Of a DNA stretch of 64,000 nt, positions 1 through 12,543 are shown one piece after another. The notes beneath the pieces are model-generated. The model did no database searches, had not been told where the DNA came from, and was given only the letters and a program-made list of their open reading frames with translations. This stretch comes from Ciborinia camelliae (lineage: Eukaryota; Ascomycota; Leotiomycetes; Helotiales; Sclerotiniaceae): contig JANPYM010000006.1 in the NCBI GenBank assembly GCA_025890175.1, forward strand, positions 2,306,565 through 2,370,564, given 5' to 3'. Numbering within the stretch: the first letter of the stretch is position 1; the number at the start of each line of letters is the position of its first letter. The position numbers and the translations under genes are program-made.

Positions 1-2726
1 TGCCGCACATGTCACTCCCGGGGGCTCACTTATCGTCCGTCCTTTACTCACTTGTTACAGCCGAGCAAGGAGTTTATGATGGATGGCATTTGAGCTTAGA
101 AGGAAGAACTCTTGATTCGGATCCTACATCTAGGATTTGGGCATTTGGTCATGGTGATTTGACCTTTAGTTAATCCCTCCTTGAACATTTGACCAGCCAA
201 TTTCGTGGCCAGTAAGTATCACCTATCACTCACTCAGTAAGATGGATTTATTTGTTGAAGATTTCAATGGCATACCCAAGGTATCTCATAGTCCGGAATC
301 GAAAAGATGTGAATCTTTAAGAATTTTTGAACAATTTCAGTGAATTTATTGTTCTAAATGACTTCAATGTTTCCAACCAATTTCAATGTCCCAAATAACT
401 ACAATGTTTTAAATGAATCAACTATATAAAACAGATTTAAGAATCGAGAGTCTCTCATTGTCCGACCGCATTCTGAACCATTGAAACCCATGGGAGTATC
501 TCAATTCATCCGTCAGTCAACATGCTGTTACCTCCATACCAATTTTCCCATCTATTCAACCATTCATCAAGAACATGCGGCGTGTATCACATTTCATTGC
601 TCCCCTCCTCACTCCCGAAAAACAAACTCGCCGCCAAATGATATCACTTATCATCCATTCATCCACTCGCTCTTCTCGCCTATTTATATAAACCGAAATA
701 CCACAACCCCTCCTCATCAATGGTGGCATTTGGCAAGTTGCCTGGCCTAACAATTAGAAGAGACGGCGAGGTTTTGGTCATCGGCTCTCGTCGTGGGGCT
801 GGATTGAGGGTAGGATATTGAGTATTCACTTTTACACAATGGAGGCAGGCTGCTCATACCTAAGACCGCTCCTCGATAACAAAAGTCAATTCTACCTCCT
901 GTCCGCGGAACTTATTGTCTAGCTATATACATGAGAGGAATCATGGTCGGAACGAAATAAACATCTGGGAATGAGTTAAATAACCCTCAAGCTCAGGATA
1001 GTTTTCACAAAGATGCACTTCTAGTAGACGCATATTACGTGGGCTGTGTATTCTCCGAGATCATCTCATCTCCCATTCTACTCTTGACTTCTCATCGCAT
1101 CCCATCCCTCATTACCCAGCTCACTCCCACTGATTTCGTTGCGGGATCTCTCCCAGATTTCACGTGTGATGTTCAACTTGATTCTCGGAGATTTGGAGGT
1201 CTGGTTTATACCATCCATTCAATTATTTCCCCTTAACGTCTTAATTCCCTACTATTATTATCATTATTACTACAAACCTACTCCTCCCATATCCCCACCC
1301 AACGATCTTCCATAGTCCCGCAGGATGACCAACATATCCAATCTAACCAGCTCTGCCATAAAAATTGTGCATCTACCGTACTCCGAAAACCCCACTGGCA
1401 TTCGCGTCATTCTCGTGATCTATATATAGATTGGATTCCGAATTTCCCCTGAAAGCCCATCTCCATCTTCAACTTTACCGCGATATCCAAGGCTCGGGCC
1501 ATGTTTCGCTCGAGTCTTCAACCTTCAGACCCCCTTTTCTCGTTTCACGCACAGGCTCCACCTTCCCCCCTACCCTACCTTCACCCCCTATTCGTACCCA
1601 CCGTGCCACTTCCACGTCCACTTCCACTTCCACCCATCCCGAGCGCAACAGAGAGAGCAGATTACATCACCGCAGCAAAAGATAATTCATAGAATGTGAC
1701 CTTCCCGTTTCCCCCATATGTTCCCGACTCGTGTCACCGCACACTCTGACTCCGCATTCACCCGACCTCCATCTTCACCCGGTCTCGTCCTCGTCTTCTC
1801 ATTGCATACGCGCTCTCACACACCTCTCACATTTCGCCTCGACCCTTACATTGACTCATATCATCATCATCACCACCACCGCACTTCATCCAATCTCCTC
1901 ATCTAATAGGCTTTGAGATTCTATACTAATATGTGCTATTCGCTCCGTACTTATCCACCCCACCTATACGCTATCTATCTACGGTATCTAACTAAGTACG
2001 TGATAAAGTAATATCAACGCTATACTTGCTAAAAAGATTGCCTCCGTGAAGCCCATCCATTTAATGCTATTCCCTTCCCTTTCATATCTTCATGATGATT
2101 TCAACTCCATTCCCTGGGCTCCACAAACTAATCTTAGCAAGAGGAGGAACAAGGAAGAAAAAGAGGTGTAAAAGATCAAGTATAGCTATCTAATTGTTCC
2201 TGCCTGCCTTGGCATCCATACATCCATCATCATCTTCATGCATGATCGTAGATAGATGGCCACCAATACGTCACCCGAACCTCCGACTTCAAGCTGTACC
2301 TATGCAAGCTCAAGGCAAAAGAAAATAAAAAAGAGAAAATCGATCGCTATGCCATCCTTTTTCCCCAGAACGTTGTATGCTATTTTACTCTTTGGGCCCT
2401 TATCGATCCCTTTCATTCAACCTCCTCCAAATCACTAATCCCATCCACTTTCATCGCCATCCATCCCGTAAAACGTAACTCTTCTCACGTTAATTCTCTT
2501 TTGTAAATACAAATATTTCATGCATATCTTGCACGCAAGCTCCTGCGTGCTTGCTGCTTGACCTTTTTTTTCATCATCGAATGGCAAGTATTAGTTTGCT
2601 TATATCTTTATTCAATCCCTATCCCATGTATGCCCGCCTGCCCAGATTGTAAAATACTTTCAAGTCCCGGATCGCAATATGCTTGACTTTGGAATGAATC
2701 CGAAGGCATTCTGTGCATGCTGATAT
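1..2726. other. Gene-free left flank
   Basis: I find no convincing coding region here. The open frames are short and rich in Ser/Pro/His/Thr, as expected from pyrimidine-rich DNA. TATA-like stretches occur near 423-432 and 680-690. A strongly pyrimidine-rich tract runs from about 1430 to 1900 and includes CCACTTCCA repeats near 1610-1635 and ATC/ACC triplets near 1857-1882. The right edge should contain the 3' UTR of the minus-strand transportin gene. The segment about 286-470 resembles an AT-rich segment near 46 kb and may be an old dispersed repeat. Confidence 0.6.
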
Positions 2727-5697
2727 TTACAGGTTGTATGTTGACCTCAAAGCTGTGATAGCTGCGGGAGAAACATTGCTGCTGAGAAATGAGTTGAAAT
2801 CCGGAATTAGACCTTTGTAAATATCGAGAACCTGTGAGAAGAAGAAAAAAGTTAGATATGCTCGAATATTATGAATATAAAAAAATGAACAACTTACGTG
2901 CTGGAATGCCTGTTGTAATTCGGCGTTCCACGTACTGCCGGATTCAGCATCCTTTCTGTATTTTGCTATCTCAGTGATAAATTGAGCCAAAGTTTTCTCC
3001 ATGGCTTGTGGATTTAACATAACAATGGATAAGAACCCCTTGAAAGCAGTAGCTTTTTCCAGGGTATGATCAACACCCTCGAGAGCCTTCAGAAATGGTT
3101 GAGAAAAAGTGGCCAAGTGGGGTGACAGAATCTCAGCATTGAATAATCCCATTCGTCCTAGAGCTATTGCCGCGTTCTCATTCACCGACTTTGGTACCAT
3201 TTGATTGGATAGTATTTCGAGGAATTTTTCAGACAATTTAGGCACGTATGGGGCCATGTCTTTTTGGTATTGAATTGCAACCTCGCCAGCCGACCAGCAC
3301 GCATTGTTGAGCACGCTAAAGGTAGACTCAATCTGCTCATCAACTATCGAGTCAAGGTCAAGCTGGCGAATGAGCACAGGGAGCAGCGTAGGGAGGAATT
3401 CCTGTAGTTGTGGAAATACATATTTTGCACAATCTCCCAATAATGCATAGGATGATTGGCGGACGTCGTTCTCTGGGTCCTCCATGCAATATACGAGAAG
3501 TCGAAAAAGTTGGGGCTGCGAGCGGGATACGAGCTCTGCAGACTGCTTATCATCAACTGCTTGGATAATAGCGCTCAATAAATCCAAACTAGTTACCAAG
3601 AAATCCTTGTCCGGAGTATCTAGCCCTGGATTATTGACTGCCGCCATGAACTCTTCGAGGTTTTGACGGATGATTGTTACACATCTCGAGAAAACGGGGG
3701 AGGCAAATGGGGCAAAACTTTCTGCCAACGCAGTAGCAACATATGACAAGCATTCTAAGAGTGGAAAAAGCTCCCGTGACTGATCAGAAACTTTGTGCCA
3801 TCGGTGAATAAGTGCTGGCATCAATAGATCGATGAGCTCTGGTTGTGCCAAACCTTGGCCTACATGCTCGGCCAATGTTTGAACGCAGTCGTAGAGAATA
3901 AACATGTTTCGGTCCTTGTATTTCTCAAAGCACGTGACGAATTGCTGAATGATCGGTTTGCAGTATGGCGTGAGGTTGGCACCCGCTTTCTCTTCGAGAT
4001 GTGCGAATGCAGAGGCACCAGCTTCCTGTACCCTCTTGTTGCGGTCCAACATCTTTGTCAGAATACCCTCCATCATAGGCTCAAAATACTGTGCTCGAGC
4101 GTTTGCATCTTGAAGTCCAGCTCCCCAAGCAGAGTATCTACCAAGAGTCCAGCAGGTGATTTGCCTGACCAAGGGTTCGGCATCATCCAAAAGCGAGATT
4201 AGGTAGGGGACTAGGTCAGGTAAATGTGGTGTAACGACGCTCATACAACCTTCAGCAACAGCACCGAGAGCCAGGACCGCTGCTTCCCGGTATGGCCATT
4301 CCTGGTGTCGCAGGTTGGTCATCAAATATGGAAGGATCGTATTGAAGACTGGTCCGTTGAAATCGGTTGCAAAAACATCGAGTGCTGCAGCTGAACACTT
4401 TCTTAAATTCCATCTATCTTCGGGAGCCTCGTCCTCATCGTCGTCCTCTATTTCTCCTTCATCAAGGTCGTCATCGTCCATGCCCGCGAGCTTGGCGTAA
4501 TCGCTGCCGTTTGCCGCTCCATTGTTATCGCCATTTGCTTGCATCCTTGCAGCCTTATTTTTCGCAAATTTGGGTTTGATATCTTCAGCGCGGTCCTCAA
4601 TATCGGCATCGTCACCTCCTCCTTCGAGCATGGCAATATCCTCCTCACTATATACCATACTCTCAAGTAACACGGGAATAATTTTGTTAAGATATGGACC
4701 CAGGGCAGTCCATAACTCATCGTGTTCCCCAACAGAAAGCCAGAACTCGGCAGCGTCGCATGCTAAATCCTCGTCATCAATTTTCCGTTGCTGTGCTATC
4801 ATATAATCGACCAGGCCGCTAATATGGGGCAGGATCTTATCAGGTCGAATCTCCACAATCTGGACAAAAGCTCGGCAGACCTGTCGTCGAACTTCATTTG
4901 AAGGGTCGCTGGCGAGCTGAAAGAGGCGGTTGAGGAGATTATCTAAAGATACAAGTAAAGCTTGGGGTTTGTGTGGAATGAAGATATTCAGACTGGTCAA
5001 AGCCAAAGTTCTGATTCTTGGCTTCTCATTCGCAGCAAAGTCAATAAGTTTCGGAATAATGAAAGTGAGGGGTCGCTGCCCTTGATACTCCTTGTCCAGC
5101 ATTTTTCGATTGTCTTCACAGATCTTCGACAGAGCTGCCATGGCCCCCTCCTGGGCTTCTGGTGAAATTGTACCATCAGTATTTCCAACCAAAGCCAACA
5201 AATCTGGTAATATCTGTGGCCACCCTAATATACCTCCCTTGCTAACAATTTCTGTGATCACATTCCCCGCATAATTTCGTATAGTTGGGGTTTTGTCTTG
5301 AAGCGCCAATGGAACCGAAGATTGAATAAGAGCCAGACTCTCAGGGGATATCGATTTGTACCCAGATCTAATGTTATTCTTGAGCATTACAGCTGCTGCT
5401 GATCGAATCGGAAAGTATTCATTTTGAGTATAAGTTAAGCCTGAGGGAACCTCTGAATGCGAGAACAGGTAGGTAAGGTAATTATTGATATCGGGGGAAG
5501 ACTTTGCTTGGGATAGCATCTGTTTGATATAATGGTTAGATCAGACTCTGGGAAAATTCTAGCATAGTTTACGTATTTCCAAAGAGAAAGCTTACAATCT
5601 CTGCCTGCTTCTGAGCATTCTTGTCATGCCCACTTAACGAGTCTTTCAAGCATCCTGATAATTGCCTCAAAGCCTCTTGTTCCGGCTGCCACGCCAT
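2727..5697 (-). CDS. KAP104: Transportin (importin beta-2), Kap104-like nuclear import receptor
   Basis: Three exons on the minus strand: 5697-5596, 5519-2898 and 2831-2727, giving about 942 residues, close to yeast Kap104 and human transportin-1. Introns are 5595-5520 (GTAAGC...CAG) and 2897-2832 (GTAAGT...CAG). The product should be a HEAT-repeat karyopherin that carries PY-NLS cargo such as hnRNP proteins into the nucleus and is released by Ran-GTP. The N-terminus MAWQPEQEALRQL and the PDINNYL segment match the transportin family. An acidic loop at about residues 382-402 sits just before WNLRKCSAAALDV, the position of the H8 loop that ejects cargo. VRQITCWTLGRYSAW is also a transportin signature. 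The ATG at 5697 was chosen because it opens the conserved first helix. The last intron is 66 nt and stop-free, so an unspliced reading would insert 22 residues. Family assignment is strong. Confidence 0.95.
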
Positions 5698-7755
5698 ATC
5701 TGTCACCCTCTCACTAGGAGCCTGTCGCACGTTCGATTTGGAGTATTCTAAAGATTCCGATATGCAGGTACGCACTTCAAGGTAAGGAATAGAAGCTCTA
5801 AAGGTCACACAAGAATTTACTTGTGGGACGTTAGATGAAGTAGCTCGACATCTGTCGCATAGGTTGAAGTGTTAGCTTGTGATAATGATATACAATGCAT
5901 CTGTGGGAGTTATAGGGAATTGGGAAAGGCGTAAGTAAAGGTGTAAGTAAAGAGATGGTTATAACTTACAAATTCGCAATTATGAAGGGGGAGAAAAGGA
6001 ACGGAGTAGGAATTGGTGGGGTGTCAATTTGTTTGCTAGATCGAAGTTTGGAAATTTGGGGGTCGATAGCGTACTAGTACGAAATATCCATATAACGCTT
6101 TGCAGGGGGGAGTATTGGTGGTTGATGGCTTGTGGACGGGACTTATAGATAGTTGAAGCTTTTCTTTCTTTCTTTCCCTTTCTTTCTTTTCAATACCTAC
6201 CTATACCTAACTGACAAAAGTTTTATACTGTATCGGTATGATAGGCATGTATGGTACCTTGGTGGATGGGAAGGTATTTTGAAGATATAATATAGGTAGG
6301 TAACTGGAAGAGCGAGGTGCCTAGACAGATTGATTAGAAAAGTTGCCTAGGTAAGTGAATACTGACTGACTGTACAGTATTGAAATTTTTGGCGGGTTAC
6401 CAGCATCGAAAGGGTTTCTTTTTTGGTTTTTGGTGTTTGGTGTACGTTGGTGTACGTTATTGGTGTACGGAGTCCTTATTAGTAGGTAGGTCTTATTAAT
6501 AAATCCTTCCAAGCTCCTCCCTACCTATAGTGGGTTCTTTGAACTGTTCCTCCACCTGCACACTACGAGATAGATAGGTACGTACCTACCGAGTATCTAT
6601 CTATGGTTGTATGGCTGTATGGCTGGAAAGATTGGTAGGCACAGTGGTTTTGAGTCGAGAGTTTGTTTGGATCTTGATATTATTGTTCTTGTTACTCCTT
6701 TTACCACCCGCCTACCTTACCTCATGACTGATATTTGTAGATAAACTTATTATTTGTTCAGGTGCAATTTGTCACTAAGGCAAAGAAAGATTTTTAAGAC
6801 ACTGTGTAACTTCAGAACCCAAGGTCCCAGCCTAAAGAATATCGTATTCACGGAAGGTTTAGATTGCAAATATCTAGTTCTATTCATTCAGTATATGATT
6901 TACGTTAAATGGGTCGGCATATCGCACAATACTTCATATTCAATTGACTTATTGTAAGGAGCCAACAAGCCGCTGCTGCGGACCTGCAGCTGGGACAGTT
7001 CATGTAGCTATCCGGTGACTGTAGCCCCAGCCCTATGTCATGAAGCCAACTCATTCCCAATTCCCCCCAAAGAGTTCGGGTCTCAGTGCGGCGGCAAATT
7101 GTACTACTTTATCCCCAGGATGAAAATGAATGGATAGCCTCACCTCTTTCAGGAAATCTGAAATCGATGCTGGATAGAAACTGGCCTGGGAATCATGCAT
7201 AAAGCGCACATGAAACTATTGAGACTTCGGCGATTTTCTGGACAAGATTGACGGTTGTACACAACGAAAGATTTGATAGACATTGAAGTATTGGCGGAGT
7301 GAGTCGTGAGCCATTGAATGTCTTCAGAAGAAAATAGAAACATATCGGACCTTGTTGAGTTTCTGTTCCTAGTGCTGTTGTTGTTGTACCGCAAAATAAT
7401 AAAGTGCAAGTAAGATCCCAAGGACTTGGTCCCGTACTTTGTCAGGTCGCACATCTGACGACTATTGCCGTCCCACAAATGGAGCGTGATACGAGCCTCG
7501 ATGAAGACTCTTGGCCTATAAATATTTGATTTGAGGTATTACCATTGATGAGATGGCTTGAATAGCTCATTAGTCATTTCTAGAACCGGCATTTGTACAA
7601 TGGTATGGTGCACAAAATTATAAGTTGTAGCTTGCTTTGCAAGAACCCGATTCTCGGTATCGTCCGCTCTCCATCGTACGAACTAGAATACTGTGTGTTG
7701 TAGCTGGTGCTTCAACTCCATTTGATGAAGTATTGAAGGCAATGTCGGCTTTGGT
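5698..7755. other. Intergenic region: transportin promoter and chaperone 3' flank
   Basis: This 2-kb stretch has no supportable gene. It contains the upstream region of the transportin gene and the 3' side of the proteasome-chaperone gene. CTTTC/CTTT simple repeats lie at about 6161-6190, and several taggtaggt/ctacctac motifs occur between 6240 and 6720. A 109-codon open frame at 7149-7478 (minus) has no ATG start and no family look. Confidence 0.6.
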
Positions 7756-8276
7756 TCAGGAGCCATTGGAACCATTCACAATCGATCCATCTTCCGTCTT
7801 TCGCACATGTTCCATGACAATTTCCACCACCTTCTTGAAACCTTCCATTTCCTCCTCCACAGTCCCGCCCATTCCTGCACTTGCAAAGCTTATAGAGTTG
7901 CCAACGTAAACAGGCTTTCCTGTTTTGCGTGCCAACAACTTTGCAAGACGGGTCGTGAACTCGACTGAGGATTCGTAGACGCACAATGGTGTAGAAAGTG
8001 GCTGACTAGCATTCATCCTCTAAAAATACGTTAGTATGAAAAGATGGAAGTGAGAGCAAAATAAATGCCTACATTGGGAAGTGCATAGACGAATGAACCC
8101 AGAGGTGGTGTTGTAGAAGTATCGCCATTTAATGCGGTTGTGAGGAATAGTAATATTGAGACTTTATTGATGGTCAGATGTAGATGAATATTGGTCTCTG
8201 GAGCTTTTGGAAGAGGGAACGAGATTTGAATAGGTGGCTCCGACGCGCTCATGAACGCTGTACTTGAATCCGCCAT
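7756..8276 (-). CDS. Proteasome assembly chaperone 4 (PAC4/Pba4-like)
   Basis: Two exons on the minus strand, 8276-8073 and 8019-7756, separated by a 53-nt intron (GTAGGC...TTTTTAG), give about 155 residues. PAC4-family proteins pair with PAC3 and help build the 20S proteasome alpha ring. The signature is the run of small residues GDTSTTPPLGSFVYALPN, followed after the splice by the C-terminal block with RLAKLLARKTGKPVYV and VEEEMEGF. The latter matches the PAC4 RLARKT...V...EEEM pattern and comes from a different exon, which supports the intron. The ATG at 8276 is the first in frame. The gene is divergent from the PSD gene across 400 bp. Assignment rests on remembered family motifs and is fairly secure. 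Confidence 0.85.
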
Positions 8277-8676
8277 CTTTTAATGTTATCTATTAGAAGA
8301 TGTTGTTTGTGGTGAAGAAGAGTTAATGTTCTTTTGGCTTGGCGGGGTATAATGGAGACTGATGGGCGGAACTGGCATGTAGAGTAAAGTTTTACTATCA
8401 TAACATTTATATTTCAACCTGTCAAATATATGTAATCTTATGCTAGTTCTGGTATGAAGAAGCTTAATTTTGATATAGGATATTCAGACATTTTGATTTT
8501 ATTTACAATGCAATTATAATTTTAACTTGCAGAGGGAGGTGGTGTTGGAAAGCGGTGAACAACAATAGCGGCAAAATAAATGAGTTTCGTCATTGCTTGA
8601 TTTTGAGTGCTTGGATATTCATGAACAACCTCATTCTTGATCACAATCGAGCGAGATATCCATTATCACCTCCCCG
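8277..8676. promoter_or_regulatory. Divergent promoter between PAC4-like and PSD1 genes
   Basis: The two start codons are 400 bp apart and point away from each other, so both core promoters and 5' UTRs must fit here or overlap. The centre (about 8395-8525) is AT-rich. I see no diagnostic transcription-factor site. Confidence 0.5.
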
Positions 8677-10454
8677 ATGGCGCATCGACTCATCGCGGCG
8701 CATGCGACACCTTCTCAGTTACCGCAGAGAAGTTCTTTGACTCTGCGAACTTCGTCAATTTTAGGGCAATCGCAATGTATATGCAGGTGTCACAGACCTC
8801 GAAATTTCTCATCATCTTCAAGATTTTATCGTCAGAACAACGATTATAAGGACTCATTTGGCACGAGATTACGGAGGGCTCTAAATGATACGAAAATAAC
8901 ATGGTATCATATACCTGTAGGCTTAGGTATAGGCTTCCTTGGACTCGGGCAGTTATATCGAGTGAATGAGCGGGAGAAGGCAAGGAGGCGAGAAGAAGAC
9001 GAAGATGGATCCGGAGGCAATGGAAACGATGAGGGATATCAAGGACAACCAAAAAAAAGAGAAAGAATAAGGCCCTCAGGACCATGGTATGTGTTTGTCC
9101 GATATCTTTTGAGTATTTAACTAACGCAATTGCAGGCAGGTTCAAGTAATGTCGACTCTTCCGCTGAAAGCTATGTCAAGAATATGGGGCAGATTTAATG
9201 AATTGGAGATACCTTACTATCTACGTGTACCGGGATTCAAGTTATATTCTTTCATTTTCGGAGTTAAGTATGTTCACTTCTCAATCTCACAAACAGACAC
9301 TCTCTAACTAGGTTTCTGCTAGCCTTTCTGAAGTATCAGAACCTGATCTTCACGTATACCCCAATTTAGCTTCATTCTTTTATCGTACCTTGAAACCAGG
9401 AGCTCGGCCACTTCACCCAAACCATAATGCACTGCTTTCTCCGGCTGATGGTCGGATTCTTCAGTTCGGTGCCATCGAAAGTGGCGAGGTAGAGCAAGTG
9501 AAGGGAATGACTTATAGCCTGGATGCCCTTCTCGGTACCAGCAAACCAGCTATCAATCTAAACCCTGCAGATCCTTCCAACATATTTAGCCCGTCTCAGC
9601 ATACCACACCTAAGCAAAGTAAGGTGAAGTATAGCGATGGAGACGAAGAAATCATTAAGCAAGACGAAAAGTTTGCAACTGTCAATGGTATTTCATATAC
9701 TCTTCCAAATTTACTCTCTGGGCCACCCCAAAAGCAGCCCGGAAAGAAGACAAGTGATGCTTCCACCACGCCAAAGGCAGCTTCTGAAGCCGAAGTCCGT
9801 GCCGATCTTGCTCTTGGAGAAAAGCCGTGGTATTCTCGACTTACTTCAGAGAATAGGACTGCTTTGTATTATGTAGTTGTATATTTGGCACCTGGTGACT
9901 ATCATCGTTTCCATTCTCCAACCGCTTGGGTCGCCGAGTCGCGACGCCATTTCGCTGGAGAATTATATTCGGTATCACCTTATCTCCAACGAACATTACC
10001 GGGTCTGTTCACACTGAATGAACGAGTTGTACTTCTTGGCAGATGGAGGTGGGGCTTCTTCTCCTTCATTCCAGTCGGTGCCACAAACGTGGGCTCTATT
10101 AAGATCAATTTTGATCGAGAACTACGAACCAACTCTTTGACAACAGATACTGCTGCTGACAGAGCTGCCGATGAAGCCGCGAAACGGGGAGAGCCATATA
10201 GTGGGTTTGCCGAAGCTACTTACGAGGCTGCGAGTCCCGTCCTTCACGGCCATGCCCTAAGAAGGGGCGAAGAAATGGGTGGATTTCAGTTGGGAAGTAC
10301 CGTTGTGCTTGTGTTCGAGGCACCTAAAGGGCAAAGACCAAGTCTCGATGAAGGTTGGATGGGCCAGAAGAGGAAAGGAGGATGGAATTGGGCCATTGAG
10401 AAGGGCCAAAAGGTAAAAATGGGCGAACAATTAGGATGGGTCGATGAAGTGTAA
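8677..10454 (+). CDS. PSD1: Mitochondrial phosphatidylserine decarboxylase proenzyme
   Basis: Exons 8677-9086, 9136-9267 and 9323-10454 give about 557 residues. The enzyme decarboxylates phosphatidylserine to phosphatidylethanolamine at the inner mitochondrial membrane. The N-terminus is Arg/Ser-rich, like a matrix presequence. A single hydrophobic segment (IPVGLGIGFLGLG) lies near residues 79-92. Family motifs across the splices are FGVNLSEVSEPDL and YRTLKPGARPLHP, then SPADGR with the catalytic Asp, and DYHRFHSP with the catalytic His. The self-cleavage motif LGST is at residues 504-507. Cleavage between Gly505 and Ser506 would give the beta chain and a pyruvoyl-capped alpha chain. The first intron ends in tandem acceptors (GCAGGCAG). 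Only the upstream one keeps the frame. A poorly conserved Lys/Thr-rich insert follows the SPADGR region, which I take as fungal-lineage variation. Confidence 0.95.
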
Positions 10455-10707
10455 TTCTGGATAGGGAATTGAGATATCCCCATAAAAAGACTGTTTGAGC
10501 AAATACATGTAGATCATTCTCATTTAGAATTATCTTTCCGGGTTTTTGGCAAAATTGGCTTAGAATCATATGGGGTCCTCAACCCATCAAGGTTGGCCAT
10601 CAAGGTACCCGCGCCAGATTTTGTATATACCTACCTACCTAGTACCTACTTAGAATCCTCAAATTTTGTATCAACAACAAGAGATCTTTAACTACAAAGT
10701 TACAAAT

Positions 10708-12543
10708 ATGTTAGCCACTGAAGATACCCATATTCACGATGTCCTCATCGTTGGCGGAGGCCCTTGTGGTCTTGCCGTCGCTGCACGTCTCTGTGAAAGC
10801 ACTCCATCATCACTCTTTACCGACTCCGAACACCAACGTTATCACTGGATGAAAGCATCTTCAGCGCGTCAAACCTCCAAGCCTTTTAAGACAAGCCGGC
10901 GTTCTCATACAGCAAGTGACCGGTTGGTGCAAGGTGCGTCATGCTGTAATGGTCTTGATATCGCTGTGCTAGATGCACATGGCGGCGAATGGATGAGTGC
11001 TTGGAATGAGAGATTCAAGAAGTTGGAGATTAAGTACCTGAGAAGTCCCATGTTCTTTCACCCGGACCCTAGAGATAGAGATGGGTTAAGGGGATATGCG
11101 TGGAAGGAAGGGAGAGAGGATGAACTTAAGGAGATTCATGGGGTGATTGGCAAGGAATTGAGTAAGCATCAGAGGAAGCAGAAGATGAAGAAAAGGTACG
11201 CAGTCCTGATATCTTTTGTGCACGAGAGCGTACCAATAATAATGATACTAACTGGAACAGTGGTAGAAGCAAGCAGGAAACCACATTTCTCGACGAGCGA
11301 GATCGACCTGATTATTTCAGGCCAAGCACCGCCCTATTCAAGAGCTTCTGTGAAGATATCGCCACTCGTTATGATCTGTCCAATATTGTCGAAAAGTCCG
11401 AAGTTAATTCCATCGACTACCAACCCAACGAATGTCCAGATTGCCCAGGGGTATTCACACTTCAAACATCCACTGGTACAAAACAAGCACGCATAGTTGT
11501 ATTTGCTGCGGGCGCCGCTCTGAATCCAGCTTTGCCATCTGACTGCCCATTCACCGATCCAGGAAGCATAACACACGCCCTTATTCCGTCATATCTCAGC
11601 TCGGACGATAAACTTATTCCTTCACACATGGCCCAAAAGATCTCGCGCAAGCAACGAACAAACCTTCTCGTTGTAGGTGGCGGTCTCACCAGTGCCCAGA
11701 TTGCAGATGCAGCCCTCAAACGCGGTGTTACAAAAGTATATCAGATAATGCGTGGACCTCTCAAAGTCAAAGATTTCGATATGGAGCTTGGATGGGTCGC
11801 AAAATTCAAGAATCACTTCCTTGCTCGCTACTGGAGTGCGGATTCCGATGAAGAGAGACTGGAAATGTATAAAGAAGCGAGAAATGGAGGAAGTGTCAAC
11901 TCAGAGTATCTTCATATTCTGAGGACCCATATCACGAAAGGCCGGGTTTCACTTCATGAACATACGAATATCACTTCTGCTTCCTGGGATCCAGTCTTGC
12001 AATCGTGGACGGTGGAAACTTCCTCTGAGTTGCTGGATCTACCTGCATTCGACCATGTCATATATGCAACGGGGTTTGATATCAACTTTAAGAAAATTGA
12101 AGCCGTAAAGCCGTTGATTGAGAGGTATGGGATTGAGACCGTTGGAGGATTTCCATGCTTGACGCACGATTTGAGTTGGAGTGATGAGGTACCATTTTTC
12201 GTTACTGGAAGATTAGCAAGTTTAAGGATGGGTCCTGCTTCACCAAATCTTGAAGGTGCGAGAATGGGTGCCGAGAGAATCGCTGTAAGTGTTCATTTTC
12301 TCTTTCTTATCCCACCGACTGCTTTTCGGGGTTATGAATATCTGCTAATATCATTCACAGTGGAAAGTAGGTGAGCTTCTAGGACGTGGAGAGGCGGAGA
12401 GCAAGAGTGAAAGACGTGACAGTGGTTACAGCAGCGTTGATGGAAGGAATGAAGGTGTCGATTTCCGAAGATTGGGTCTAGGAATGGAGAACCAGTTTGA
12501 TGTTCTAGATCTGGCAGAAGATAATTCTGAGAGTGAGAATTGA
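10708..12543 (+). CDS. FAD/NAD(P)-binding oxidoreductase, ornithine/lysine monooxygenase-like
   Basis: Exons 10708-11195, 11261-12284 and 12361-12543 give about 564 residues. An FAD-binding Rossmann motif GGGPCG lies at residues 16-21. A second, NAD(P)H-type motif (VVGGGLTSAQ) begins near residue 300, and ATGFD is at about 432-436. This is the layout of class B flavin monooxygenases and SidA-like N-hydroxylases. The block LRSPMFFHPDPRDRDGL is typical of a fungal subgroup usually annotated only as FAD-dependent oxidoreductase. The substrate cannot be read from the sequence, and no siderophore genes are adjacent, so a role in siderophore synthesis is not supported. A TTG-started frame begins upstream at 10666, but the first ATG is 10708. 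The C-terminal exon is Ser/Glu-rich and probably disordered. Confidence 0.8.

Noticed and set aside
7149..7478. 109-codon minus-strand frame downstream of the PAC4-like gene
   Set aside because: No ATG at its start, Ser/Asn-rich, and it lies in the expected 3' flank.
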